From Caulobacter sp. (GTDB lineage: Bacteria > Pseudomonadota > Alphaproteobacteria > Caulobacterales > Caulobacteraceae), in assembly GCA_030683005.1 (NCBI GenBank), contig JAUXMY010000043.1:62001-126000 (forward strand): a stretch of 64,000 nucleotides of DNA, given 5' to 3'. Positions within the stretch are counted from its first letter, which is position 1. Every line of letters begins with the position of its first letter. Positions 24,056 to 32,841 of the stretch are shown here, piece after piece. The position numbers and the translations under genes were made by a program. A model generated the notes under the pieces. That model saw only the letters and a list, made by a program, of their open reading frames with translations, did no database searches and was not told the DNA's origin.

Positions 24056-25249
24056 ATGGCTGACTTCCGTCTCTCCGCCATCGACCAGCAGATCCTCGAC
24101 AAGGTGGTCGAGGTCGGCGAGTCCACCTCACGGCACACCCGCTACTACGAGGACCACGAACACGAGACCCCGCCGACGCGGCTGGAGGGCGAGCGCGGCT
24201 TCGAGGAGGTCTTCCCGCTCTTTGGCCAGCGCCAGCCCGGCGACACGCCGATGATGACCTTCATGATGGCGGTCAGCATCGCGCGGGGCTCGACCACGGG
24301 CGTGACCCGTGGTCTGGGCCTCGCCATGCCCGCCGGCCGCGCCAGCGGTCTGGGCAACGCCGCCCTGCAGTCGGCGGGCACGCCCGAGCAGAAGGCCAAG
24401 TGGGGCGACCTGTTCCTCGCCATGTCGATCACCGAACCGAACGTCGGCTCCGACACCAAGGCCATCCAGGCGACGGCCCGGCTCGACGGCGACGAATGGG
24501 TGATCAACGGCGACAAGATCTTCGTCACCGACGGGGTCAAGTGCGACGGCGCCATCGTCTGGGCGACCATCGACAAGTCGGCGGGCCGGGCCGGCATCAA
24601 GTCGTTCCTGGTCCTGAAGGGCGCGCCCGGCTTCGAACTGGTCCGTCAGGAGAAGAAGCTCGGCATCCGCTCCTCGGACACCGCCGCCTACAGCTTCCGC
24701 GACTGCCGCGTCCCGCGCGACGCCCTGCTGGGCGGCGACGAGACCGTGCCCAAGGACGGCGGCTCGGCCGGCTACAAGGGGGTGATGAAGACCTTCAACA
24801 TGACCCGCCCGGCCGTGGCTTCGGGGGGCGTGGCCAAGGCCAAGGGCGCGTTCGACTTCGCCAGGGCCGCTCTGGCGGAGGAGGGGGTCGAGGTCGACTG
24901 GACCCGCAGCTACAACCAGCGCAGCGCGCCGGAGCAGCGACTGATCGAGATGGAGGCCGACACCGAGGCGGCGACCCTGTCAGTGCTGCACGCCGCCTGG
25001 CTGAACGACGTACGCAAGCCCAACAACCTTGAAAGCTCGGTCTGCAAGGCCAAGGGCGGCGAGGTCTGCCGGACCATCCCGCAGGCGGCCATGGAGCTGC
25101 TCGGCGGCATGTCGGTCAGCCACGACCACCTGGTCGAGAAGTTCCTGCGCGACGGCCGGATCAGCGACATCTACGAGGGCACCGGCCAGATTCAGCGCCT
25201 GATCATCGCCCGCGAGATTCTTGGGTACTCGTCCGAAGAGCTCACCTGA
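24056..25249 (+). CDS. Acyl-CoA dehydrogenase (catalytic-type partner)
   Basis: 397 residues. Beta-domain 'MSITEPNVGSDTKAIQATARLDGDEWVINGDKIFVTDG' is clear. The C-terminal 'GRISDIYEGTGQIQRLIIAREILG' keeps the medium-chain-type catalytic Glu (YEGTxQIQ), unlike the 370-residue protein encoded just upstream. The N-terminal domain is unusual after residue 20 ('STSRHTRYYEDHEHETPP'). Tight spacing supports a functional pair with the upstream gene. Its 3' end overlaps the end of the convergent MFS gene by 8 bases. Confidence 0.92.
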   Translation: MADFRLSAIDQQILDKVVEVGESTSRHTRYYEDHEHETPPTRLEGERGFEEVFPLFGQRQPGDTPMMTFMMAVSIARGSTTGVTRGLGLAMPAGRASGLGNAALQSAGTPEQKAKWGDLFLAMSITEPNVGSDTKAIQATARLDGDEWVINGDKIFVTDGVKCDGAIVWATIDKSAGRAGIKSFLVLKGAPGFELVRQEKKLGIRSSDTAAYSFRDCRVPRDALLGGDETVPKDGGSAGYKGVMKTFNMTRPAVASGGVAKAKGAFDFARAALAEEGVEVDWTRSYNQRSAPEQRLIEMEADTEAATLSVLHAAWLNDVRKPNNLESSVCKAKGGEVCRTIPQAAMELLGGMSVSHDHLVEKFLRDGRISDIYEGTGQIQRLIIAREILGYSSEELT

Positions 25250-26564
25250 CAGCGCGGCGGCGCGGATCCTTGATCACGGTCAGGGTCAGCAGCGCCGCCG
25301 CCAGCAGGCCCAACGAGGCGCCGAAGACGACGTTGTAGCCGAGCAGGTCGGCGACGGCGCCGCCGATGAGCGGCCCGATCGTGGCGGTGACGCCCTCGGC
25401 CGTCGCGGAGATGCCGATCCGCATCGACAGGTCATCGCGGTGGCCGAACTCCAGGATCATGGTGTTGGCCGCCATCATGTAGCCGGCCAGGGCCGCGCCG
25501 AGTCCGAAGAATGCCAGGAACACCGCCCAGGGCGCGCTCATGGTGAGCAACAGCAGCGTCGAGGCGATCCAGGCCGTGATCGACAGGACCAGCACGACCC
25601 GGAAGCCTGACCGGTCGCCCAGGTAGCCCCAGACGATGTTGGAGACGGTGTCGGCGCCCAGGTAGGCGAGCGTGAGCAGACCCAGCGTCGCGCCGTCCAG
25701 GTGCATCGTGACGCCGACATGCAGGATGTAGAAGGGCGTGGCGATCCGGGCCGAGGTGGCCAGCATCTGCATGATCAGGAACCACCGATAATCCGGGTTG
25801 GCGGCGATCAACCCGGGGATGTCGCGCATCCGGTCGCGAAACCTGACGGGTTCGCGGATGGTCGGCGGGACCGGCTCTCGGATCTGGTGCTGCAGGAACC
25901 ACAGGCCGGCGCTGGTCAGGAAGAAGGCCAGGATGAAGGTGGTGGCGTAGCCGTTGCCCAGCACGTTCTGGCCGATCAGGTATTTGCCCGAGAGGTAGGC
26001 CAGGATCGCCGCGATCAGCCCGCCGACCGCATTGCGCCAGGCCTGCAGCCGCCCGCGCAGGCTGATCGGGATGACTCGCGACATCAGCAGGGTGAAGGCT
26101 ACCCGCTGGGCGCCCATGAAAACGCCGAACAGGAAGACGAACATCAGAAGCGTCAGGACCTGGGCCTGGTCGCGCAGGAACCAGCCCGTCAACGCCATGC
26201 CCAGGATGGCCAGCCGACCCAGGCTGCCCAGAACAATGGCCATCGGCATGATCTTCGGGCGGTGTTCGATGGCGGCGCCGGCGACCAGCGGCGAGATGAT
26301 CCCGCCCATCTGCTGCAGCGCCAGACCTAGCCCGACAACGGTGTTCGAGCCTGACACCAGATGCAGGTAGGCGGGCATGAAGGTCGGGGCGTTGATCAGG
26401 CGAAAGCCCGTCATGCCCAGCATGCCGTGCACGAAGTTGCCGATGTAGTTCCGGCGCAGGTTGGCCCAGATGAAGGTCTCGTAGGCGGCCTCGCGGGTTG
26501 CCAGATCGTCGGGCGCGGACGCGCCGGCGGGGTCCGCCGCGTCCGCCTTGGCCGGCTCATCCAT
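25242..26564 (-). CDS. MFS transporter
   Basis: 440 residues, 12 predicted membrane segments after a ~30-residue charged N terminus. MFS-type loop features are present, e.g. 'GYLGDRSGFRV' in the mid-protein and a large central loop 'REPVRFRDRMRDIPG'. The substrate cannot be read from sequence; carriage of the acid degraded by the neighbouring acyl-CoA enzymes is inference from context. It lies 39 bases downstream of the dehydrogenase gene at 26604-27740 on the same strand, probably as last gene of that operon. Confidence 0.88.
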   Translation of the reverse strand: MDEPAKADAADPAGASAPDDLATREAAYETFIWANLRRNYIGNFVHGMLGMTGFRLINAPTFMPAYLHLVSGSNTVVGLGLALQQMGGIISPLVAGAAIEHRPKIMPMAIVLGSLGRLAILGMALTGWFLRDQAQVLTLLMFVFLFGVFMGAQRVAFTLLMSRVIPISLRGRLQAWRNAVGGLIAAILAYLSGKYLIGQNVLGNGYATTFILAFFLTSAGLWFLQHQIREPVPPTIREPVRFRDRMRDIPGLIAANPDYRWFLIMQMLATSARIATPFYILHVGVTMHLDGATLGLLTLAYLGADTVSNIVWGYLGDRSGFRVVLVLSITAWIASTLLLLTMSAPWAVFLAFFGLGAALAGYMMAANTMILEFGHRDDLSMRIGISATAEGVTATIGPLIGGAVADLLGYNVVFGASLGLLAAALLTLTVIKDPRRRAVR

Positions 26565-26603
26565 GGCCGGCTGAACTCCGCACGCTACTGAAGGGGTTGT
26601 GGG

Positions 26604-27740
26604 TCAATAGCCCTGCATCCTGCCCCAGCGGTCGCGGTGCCAGGCCGTCGAGCCGAACAGGGTCTCCACCGCCCGGGCCCGCTTGAGATAGAGGCCGGCG
26701 TCATGCGCGTCGGTCATGCCGATGCCGCCATGCATCTGGACCATCTCGCGGGAGATCAGGTTCAGGGTGTCGCCGGCCACGGCCTTGGCCAGCGCCGCCT
26801 GCTGGGCCAGATCGTCGGCGTCCTGGTCAATGGCGGAAAGCGCCGCCTCGACGCAGGAGCGGGCCAGCTCCAGCTCGCTGAACATCTTCGCGGCCCGGTG
26901 TTGCAAGGCCTGGAAGCTGCCGATGGTCTGGCCGAACTGCACGCGGGTCTTGAGGTAGTCGAGCGTGGTGTCGAAGGCCTGCGCCGCCATGCCCAGCATC
27001 TCGGCAGAGACGGCGATGCGGGCGACATCGAGCGTGCGTTCCAGCAGGGCATAGCCCTCGCCGACAGCGCCCAGAACGGCGTCGGCGCCGACCTCCACGC
27101 CGTCAAAGGTCAGGGCCGCATAGTCGCGGCTGTCGGCCAGATGGCGCGGCGACCGGGCCAGGCCCTTGGCGTCGGCAGGCACGAGGAACACCGTGATCCC
27201 GGCTTCATCCCCGGGCGAACCGGCGGTGCGGGCCGCCACGATGTAGACCGTCGCCGCCATACCCTCGGCCACGAAGGCCTTGGCGCCGGACAGGCGATAG
27301 CCCCCGGCTGTCGCCTCCGCCTTCAGCGCGGTCCGCACCGGATCATGGCGCGGCCCTTCGTCCACCGCCAAGACGGCGACCGCCTCGCCGGCGGCGATGG
27401 CAGGGAGCCAGGCCGCCTGCTGCGCTTCCGCTCCGGCGCGCACGAGGGCGCTCGCGGCGGCCATCGACGACACCGCCAGCGGCGAGGCGGCCAGGGTGCG
27501 GCCCAGCTCCTCGAGCACCAGGCCCAGGCTGAGGTAGCCAAACTCGGAGCCGCCGTGGGCTTCCGGGATCACGACCCCGGCCCAGCCCATGGCGGCCATG
27601 TCGGCGAAGGCCTCCGGCGCGTAGCCGAGCAGGCTGCCGCTGTCCCGCGCCTTGCGCAGCGCGCCGACGGGCGCCTTCTCCTGCACCCACGCCCTGGCGG
27701 CGTCGCGCAGCATCGTTTGTTCTTCGGTCAGAACGGCCAT
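26604..27740 (-). CDS. Acyl-CoA dehydrogenase, divergent (beta-type) subunit
   Basis: 378 residues. 'MAVLTEEQTMLRDAARAWVQEKAP', 'FADMAAMGWAGVVIPEAHGGSEFGYLSLGLVLEELGRTLAA' and 'QFGQTIGSFQALQHRAAKMF' place it in the family. Its C-terminal end 'YLKRARAVETLFGSTAWHRDRWGRMQGY' lacks both the YEGTxQIQ and the YGGSxEIQ patterns, which is characteristic of non-catalytic or FAD-poor partner subunits. The catalytic-like partner would be the product of the gene 12 bases upstream on the same strand (27753-28952). Confidence 0.9.
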   Translation of the reverse strand: MAVLTEEQTMLRDAARAWVQEKAPVGALRKARDSGSLLGYAPEAFADMAAMGWAGVVIPEAHGGSEFGYLSLGLVLEELGRTLAASPLAVSSMAAASALVRAGAEAQQAAWLPAIAAGEAVAVLAVDEGPRHDPVRTALKAEATAGGYRLSGAKAFVAEGMAATVYIVAARTAGSPGDEAGITVFLVPADAKGLARSPRHLADSRDYAALTFDGVEVGADAVLGAVGEGYALLERTLDVARIAVSAEMLGMAAQAFDTTLDYLKTRVQFGQTIGSFQALQHRAAKMFSELELARSCVEAALSAIDQDADDLAQQAALAKAVAGDTLNLISREMVQMHGGIGMTDAHDAGLYLKRARAVETLFGSTAWHRDRWGRMQGY

Positions 27741-27752
27741 GACGCGCGCTCC

Positions 27753-28952
27753 CTACTGGTGATCAAGAAGGCCAAGGATACGCTTGGCGATGATGTTGTT
27801 CTGGATCTCGGCGGAGCCGCCGTAGATCGTGGTGGCCTTGCCGCCCAGCCAGTTGCGGGTCTGCTCCAGCTCCTTGTCGGTGAAGCCTTCGCCCTCCCAG
27901 CCCAGGCCCTGGGCGCCCATGATCTCGACCGCCAGCTCGGCCCGCTCCTGGCCGACCTTGGAGCCGACGTTCTTCATGATCGAGGTGGCGTTCGACGGTC
28001 CGCCGCCGCCCTTGGCCTCGGCCTGGGCGCGCATCAGGGTCAGCATGAAGGCCTTGGCCTCCATCTGGTGGCGGATGATCCGCGATCGCAGGTCCGGATC
28101 GGCGATGCGGCCGCTCTCGTCGACGCCGACATAGGTCTTCGCCAGCTTGTCGAGCGGGGTCCCCGCCGCGAAACGCCCGGCCGACCCGCCGCCGCCCGAC
28201 AGGCTGTTTCGTTCATGCTGGAGCAGGCGCTTGCCGATGGTCCAGCCGCCGTTCAGCGGGCCGACCAGGTTCTCCTTGGGCACCTTCACGTCGGTCAGGA
28301 AGGTTTCGCAGAAGGGCGAGACGCCGCTGATCAGCTTGATCGGCCGCACCTCGACGCCTGGCGTCTTCATGTCGAACAGCACGAAGGAGATGCCCTCATG
28401 CTTGGTGGTGAAATCGGTTCGCACCAGGCAGAAGCACCAGTCGGCGTACTGGGCGCCGGAGGTCCAGACCTTCTGGCCGTTGACCAAGAAGTGGTCGCCC
28501 ATGTCATCGGCCCGGGTCTGCAGCGCGGCCAGGTCAGAGCCGGCGCCCGGCTCGGAGTAGCCCTGGCACCAGCGGATCTCGCCCCGGCAGATCGGCGGGA
28601 TGTGCCGCTGCTTCTGTTCCTCGCTGCCGTACTCCAGCAGGGTCGGGCCGAACATCATGATGCCCATGCCGCCGATCGGGTTGCGGGCGCCGATCCGGTT
28701 CATTTCCTGCTGCAGGATGCGCGCCTGCGCCGGGGTCAGGCCGCCGCCGCCGTATTCCTTCGGCCAGGTCGGGGTGCCCCAGCCCTTCTCGCCCACCCGC
28801 TGCTTCCAGAGCAGGGCGTCGCCCTCGACCGGTCCGGTGGCGTTGATCATCGCCACCTCCACCCCGACGAGGGATGTCGGGAAGTTGGCGGTCAGCCAGT
28901 CCCGCGCCTCCGCGCGGAAGGCTTCCGCATCCGTACTGCCAAAATCGGCCAT
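27753..28952 (-). CDS. Acyl-CoA dehydrogenase, alpha-type subunit
   Basis: 399 residues from ATG 28952; the frame is open further upstream into the synthetase gene, but 'MADFGSTDAEAFRAEARDWL' is the natural start. Family blocks: 'WGTPTWPKEYGGGGLTPAQA', 'WCQGYSEPGAGSDLAALQ', 'WTSGAQYADWCFCLVRTDF' and 'TIYGGSAEIQNNIIAKRILGLLD'. Together with the following gene it looks like an alpha/beta pair of the FadE type used for bulky substrates such as steroid or terpenoid side chains (context inference). Confidence 0.92.
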   Translation of the reverse strand: MADFGSTDAEAFRAEARDWLTANFPTSLVGVEVAMINATGPVEGDALLWKQRVGEKGWGTPTWPKEYGGGGLTPAQARILQQEMNRIGARNPIGGMGIMMFGPTLLEYGSEEQKQRHIPPICRGEIRWCQGYSEPGAGSDLAALQTRADDMGDHFLVNGQKVWTSGAQYADWCFCLVRTDFTTKHEGISFVLFDMKTPGVEVRPIKLISGVSPFCETFLTDVKVPKENLVGPLNGGWTIGKRLLQHERNSLSGGGGSAGRFAAGTPLDKLAKTYVGVDESGRIADPDLRSRIIRHQMEAKAFMLTLMRAQAEAKGGGGPSNATSIMKNVGSKVGQERAELAVEIMGAQGLGWEGEGFTDKELEQTRNWLGGKATTIYGGSAEIQNNIIAKRILGLLDHQ

Positions 28953-29008
28953 GTCTCTGCTCCTGGACGTTCGTCTTGTTCTGTGTGGCAAGGCCGTCGC
29001 CGGCCGGG

Positions 29009-30595
29009 TCAGATCTGGCGCGCGCGTCCTTCCCAATAGGGCGCACGCACCTTGTTGCGCTGGATCTTGCCGGCTTCGGACCTCGGAAGCTCGGCGGCGA
29101 AATCGAGGCTGCGCGGCACCTTGAAGCTGGCCAGGTTGCCGCGTGCGAAGGCCAGGATCTCGTCGGCCAGGGTCTCGCTCGGGTCGTGGCCGGGCTTGAG
29201 CAGGATCACGGCCTTCACCTGCTCGCCCCATTCGTCGTGCGGCACGCCTACGGTGGCGGAGTCCGCCACGGCGGGATGCTTGACCAGCTCGTTGTCGATT
29301 TCCTGCGGGTAGATGTTCACGCCGCCGGAGATGATGGTCTCGGCATTGCGGCCGGTCAGGAAGAGATAATCGTCCTCGTCGAAGTAGCCGACGTCGCCCA
29401 TGGTGAAGAAGTCATCAACCCGCGAGGCCTGCGTCTTGGCTTCGTCCTTGAAGTAGGTGAACGCTCCGCCGGGCGGCAGCTGCTGGTAGATGGCGCCGGC
29501 CTGGCCATTGGGCAGGTCGCGGCCGGCTTCATCGAGGATCCTGACCTGCAGCAGGGCCGGGCGCTTGCCGACGCTGCCGGGCTTGGCCAGCCACTCATGG
29601 GAGTCGATCAGGAACCCGGCCCCGCCCTCGGACCCGGCGTAGTACTCGGTCAGCACCGGGCCAAACCAGTCGATCATCGCCCGCTTGACCTCGGGTGGGC
29701 AGGGCGCGGCCCCGTGGATGATGAACTGGACGTGGTCGACCGGGTAGCGCGCCTTGACGTCGTCCGGCAGCGCCAGCAGCCGTTGGAACATGATCGGCAC
29801 CATGTGGAAGTGCGTCACGCGGCGCTCGGAGATGGTCCGCAGCACATGCTCGGAGTCCCAGCGGTCGATGAAGGCCAGCGCCGCGCCGCCGCCCATGGCG
29901 GCCCGGATGTCGAAGACCAGCGGGGCGGCGTGGTAGCCAGGTCCCGCGCACATCTGGACCGAGGTTCGGGGATCGTAGCCGCGCATCTGGTAGGTGGCGT
30001 AGGGCGTCACCGCCGGGTTGGGCCGGAACACGCCCTTGGGCCGGCCGGTGGTGCCGGAGGTGTACATCATGCTGTTGCCCAGCGACGGGTCGGCGATGTC
30101 GGACCCGTCGAAGGCTGCGATGGCCTCGTCGTAGGATTCGAAGCCCTCGATCGCTCCGCCGACCGCGAGTCTGGTGGCGATGAACGGCACGCGCGCGACC
30201 GCCTCCGGGACGGTCGACACTCGGGCATCGGCGATCAGCGCCTTCGCCTCGCAGTCCTGGATGATGTAGGCGATCTCATCGGCCGACAGGTGCCAGTTCA
30301 CCGGCGTCAGCCGCATGCCGCAGCGGAGCGTGGCGGCCAGAACCTCGACGAACTCGACGCGATTGGTGCAGACCAGCGCGACCGAGTCCCCCACGCCCAG
30401 ACCCCTCGACCGCAGCAGCCGAACCAGCCGGTTGGCGTTGGCGTTGACCTTTGCGAAGCTGTGGATTGCGCCGTCGGGGTTGAAGACGCTGGTCCGGTCG
30501 GGCTGCACGTCCGCCCAGACGGCCAGCGTCATGCCGCACAGCGCCGCCTCGTCCAGGCGAGGGCCAAGATCATGTCCGGACCCGGCGGGCTCCAT
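29009..30595 (-). CDS. Acyl-CoA synthetase (AMP-forming)
   Basis: 528 residues from ATG 30595, preceded by GGAGGAA at good distance; the open frame extends to 30676 without family features. ANL motifs: 'MMYTSGTTGRPKG', 'EYYAGSEG', 'GDVGYFDEDDYLFLTGRNAETIISGGVNIYPQEID' and the C-terminal Lys in 'SEAGKIQRNKVR'. It is the first gene of the - operon continuing with two acyl-CoA dehydrogenases and the MFS carrier. A 10-base palindrome lies 50 bases upstream and a TetR gene is divergent, suggesting acid- or acyl-CoA-responsive control. Confidence 0.93.
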   Translation of the reverse strand: MEPAGSGHDLGPRLDEAALCGMTLAVWADVQPDRTSVFNPDGAIHSFAKVNANANRLVRLLRSRGLGVGDSVALVCTNRVEFVEVLAATLRCGMRLTPVNWHLSADEIAYIIQDCEAKALIADARVSTVPEAVARVPFIATRLAVGGAIEGFESYDEAIAAFDGSDIADPSLGNSMMYTSGTTGRPKGVFRPNPAVTPYATYQMRGYDPRTSVQMCAGPGYHAAPLVFDIRAAMGGGAALAFIDRWDSEHVLRTISERRVTHFHMVPIMFQRLLALPDDVKARYPVDHVQFIIHGAAPCPPEVKRAMIDWFGPVLTEYYAGSEGGAGFLIDSHEWLAKPGSVGKRPALLQVRILDEAGRDLPNGQAGAIYQQLPPGGAFTYFKDEAKTQASRVDDFFTMGDVGYFDEDDYLFLTGRNAETIISGGVNIYPQEIDNELVKHPAVADSATVGVPHDEWGEQVKAVILLKPGHDPSETLADEILAFARGNLASFKVPRSLDFAAELPRSEAGKIQRNKVRAPYWEGRARQI

Positions 30596-30645
30596 CAGAT
30601 TCCTCCACGCAGACCGACGACTCCCGGCGCGCCTCAAGTCTGGAA

Positions 30646-30655
30646 CGTTCGAACG
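30646..30655. promoter_or_regulatory. Perfect palindrome between acyl-CoA synthetase and TetR genes (candidate TetR operator)
   Basis: CGTTCGAACG is self-complementary over 10 bases and is embedded in GAACGTTCGAACGCCGTTC, with GTTC/GAAC words on both sides. It lies 50 bases before the synthetase start in the 276-base divergent gap. No other convincing structure or small gene is seen in that gap. Confidence 0.45.
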
Positions 30656-30871
30656 CCGTTCGGCAACTGTCAGCACGCTTTAGAAGGGCGGGTATGCACA
30701 GGTTTCTGCGCGAGCGCTCTGGGAATCGTTGCCAGTATCGCCGGCGGTCGTGCGATTCTGCCCGCGCGGCCGGAGCTCTAGAACAATGGGTGCAAGAACA
30801 GGCCTCGGGAGCCAGTGGGCGCCGCGGCCCATGCCGCTTGACTCCCGCCCGCGTGCGGCAAATGTCGCCGG

Positions 30872-31459
30872 ATGACGCGAACGCTCCGGCAAACCGCCCA
30901 CGATGTCCCCGGTGTGAAGGCCAGGGCCCTGACCGCCGCGGCGACCATTCTGGCCGAACAGGGCGCGGACGATCTCAACCTGCGCGCCATCGCCGAGGCG
31001 GCCGGCATCGGGCTGGCCTCGATCTACCACTACTTCGCCAGCAAGGAGGCCCTGCTGCTCAGCCTGGCCCTGATGGGTTATGAGGATTTGCGCCGGGACA
31101 TTGAGGGCAGCCAGGCGAGCCACCCGTCCGTTTCACCGATGCGGGCCGGCGCCCGGGCCTTCTTCGCCTTCGCGCAGTCGCGCCCGTCGCTGTTCTCGCT
31201 GATGTGCAGCGAGCGGCTGCTGGCCCGCCATGACACATTGCGCGAGGCCGAGCACCGCATGTTCCTGGCCTACAAGACGGCCGTCGAGGCCGACGAGCGC
31301 ATCCCGCCCCGGCACCAGGAGAATGCCGCCTACGCCCTGTGGGCCCTTGGCCGGGGCATGGCGGCGATCATCGCCTCCCATCCCGGCGGCCAGCCGCCGC
31401 CGGAACTGCTGCAGAAGCTGTTCGCCGGCGGAGCCTATCTCATCGATCACCCCGAATAG
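30872..31459 (+). CDS. TetR-family transcriptional regulator
   Basis: 195 residues. The N-terminal HTH is clear: 'VKARALTAAATILAEQGADDLNLRAIAEAAGIGLASIYHYFASKEALLLSLALMGY' (residues ~15-70). The C-terminal part has the 'FFAFAQSRPSLFSLMCSERLL' block of TetR_C domains of the WHG type. It is divergent from the acyl-CoA synthetase operon and convergent with the P450 gene, so repression of the synthetase operon through the 30646-30655 palindrome is the simplest model. Confidence 0.9.
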   Translation: MTRTLRQTAHDVPGVKARALTAAATILAEQGADDLNLRAIAEAAGIGLASIYHYFASKEALLLSLALMGYEDLRRDIEGSQASHPSVSPMRAGARAFFAFAQSRPSLFSLMCSERLLARHDTLREAEHRMFLAYKTAVEADERIPPRHQENAAYALWALGRGMAAIIASHPGGQPPPELLQKLFAGGAYLIDHPE

Positions 31460-31471
31460 GGCGGAACCGGC

Positions 31472-32737
31472 CTAGAGCCGGCTCGGGATCATCACGGGCA
31501 GGGTCTCGAAGCCTCGAACGAAGACCGAGTAGCTGCGCCTGGGCTCGCCGGTTACGATGATTTCCGGGAAACGCTTGAGGATCTCTTCCCAGATAATCTG
31601 CAGCTGCAGCTCCGCCAGGCGATTGCCCACGCAGCGGTGGATGCCGAAACCGAAGGAGATGTGCTGGCGCGGCCGCTCGCGGTCGATGATGTAGGCGTTC
31701 GGGTTTTCGATGACCGTCTCGTCGCGGTTGCCCGAGGCGTACCACATCACGACCTTGTCGCCCTTGCGGATCTGCTTGCCCTGGAACTCGATGTCCTCCA
31801 CGGCCGTGCGGCGCATGTGGGCCAGTGGCGTCTGGTAGCGGATGGTTTCCGAGACCATCGAGGAGATCAGGTCGGGGTTGGCCCGCAGCTTGGCGTACTG
31901 GTCGGGGTTGCGGTTCAGTTCGAAGACCGAGCCGGAGATGGTGTTGCGGGTGGTGTCGTTGCCGCCCACGGTCAGCAACACCACGTTCCCGAAGTACTCC
32001 CGCGGGGCCATGTTCCGGGTGTCCGGATGGTGCGCCAGCATCGAGATCAGGTCGCCGGCCGGCGGAGCGTTGACCTTCCGGTTCCACAGCTCGTTGAAGT
32101 AGGCTTGGTACTCGGCGAAGATTTCCAGCTTCTGTTCGAACGTCTCGACCAGCCCGCCCGGCATCGGCACAGCCGTCACGACATCAGACCAGTAGGGCAG
32201 CTTGCGACGGTCTTCCTGCGGGGCGTCGAACAGGGTGGCCAGGGTCATGGCCGTCAGTTCCTTGGACACCAGGTCGACCCAGTCGAACTCCTCGCCGATT
32301 GGCAGGCTGTCGAGGATCGCGCCGGCGCGCTCGCGGATCAGGGGCGCGAGGATCTGCAGGTTGCCGGGAGAGACCGCCGGGCTGACTGCCTTGCGCTGCA
32401 CGTCGTGCCGGGGCGGGTCCATGGCGATGAACATCGGCAGCGGCTCGAAGTTCGCATTGCCGCCCCCGATGGTGATGCCGCCGAGCAGGAAGTCGGAGGA
32501 GAACACCTGGTGGTTCGTATCGACCGCCATGATGTCGTTGTACCGGGTGATCGACCAGTAGGGTCCAAACTCGCCGCCCTCGGTGAAGTGGACGGGATCC
32601 TCGTGGCGCAGCCGTTCGAAGATCGGCCAGACGGTGTCGGCCTGGAACAGGGCGGGCTGGGCCGGATCGAGGCTCTCCAGCGGGGCCGCATAGATGGCGT
32701 CCCGGATTCCGCCCAGATCCACTGATCCGTCACTCAT
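31472..32737 (-). CDS. Cytochrome P450
   Basis: 421 residues from ATG 32737 with GGAG upstream; an in-frame ATG at 32785 is less well placed. Soluble bacterial P450: I-helix oxygen-binding 'VGGNDTTRNT', K-helix 'SETIRYQTP' (ExxR), and heme loop 'FGFGIHRCVGN' with the thiolate C369. The 'TTRN' and 'YWSITRYNDIMAVDTNHQVFSS' patterns resemble CYP families acting on steroids, terpenes or alkyl side chains, so terminal hydroxylation of a lipid is likely but unproven. No ferredoxin or reductase gene is adjacent. The phosphotransferase gene lies 104 bases upstream on the same strand. Confidence 0.93.
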   Translation of the reverse strand: MSDGSVDLGGIRDAIYAAPLESLDPAQPALFQADTVWPIFERLRHEDPVHFTEGGEFGPYWSITRYNDIMAVDTNHQVFSSDFLLGGITIGGGNANFEPLPMFIAMDPPRHDVQRKAVSPAVSPGNLQILAPLIRERAGAILDSLPIGEEFDWVDLVSKELTAMTLATLFDAPQEDRRKLPYWSDVVTAVPMPGGLVETFEQKLEIFAEYQAYFNELWNRKVNAPPAGDLISMLAHHPDTRNMAPREYFGNVVLLTVGGNDTTRNTISGSVFELNRNPDQYAKLRANPDLISSMVSETIRYQTPLAHMRRTAVEDIEFQGKQIRKGDKVVMWYASGNRDETVIENPNAYIIDRERPRQHISFGFGIHRCVGNRLAELQLQIIWEEILKRFPEIIVTGEPRRSYSVFVRGFETLPVMIPSRL

Positions 32738-32841
32738 TGTCCGCTCCCGAAGATCATTTTGATCACAGGAAGACGCCTCGAACACTGTTCCACAAGTGCG
32801 GGCGTTCCGTTGCGTCGGTTCAGTTCGAGGTCAGCCGGGTA

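Noticed and set aside
26637..29039. 800-codon open frame on +
   Set aside because: It is antisense to two acyl-CoA dehydrogenase genes with full motifs on -. Its composition (His/Arg/Gly/Asp-rich, no domain) is typical of a shadow frame in high-GC DNA.
28874..30781. 635-codon open frame on +
   Set aside because: Antisense to the acyl-CoA synthetase at 29009-30595, which has all ANL motifs.
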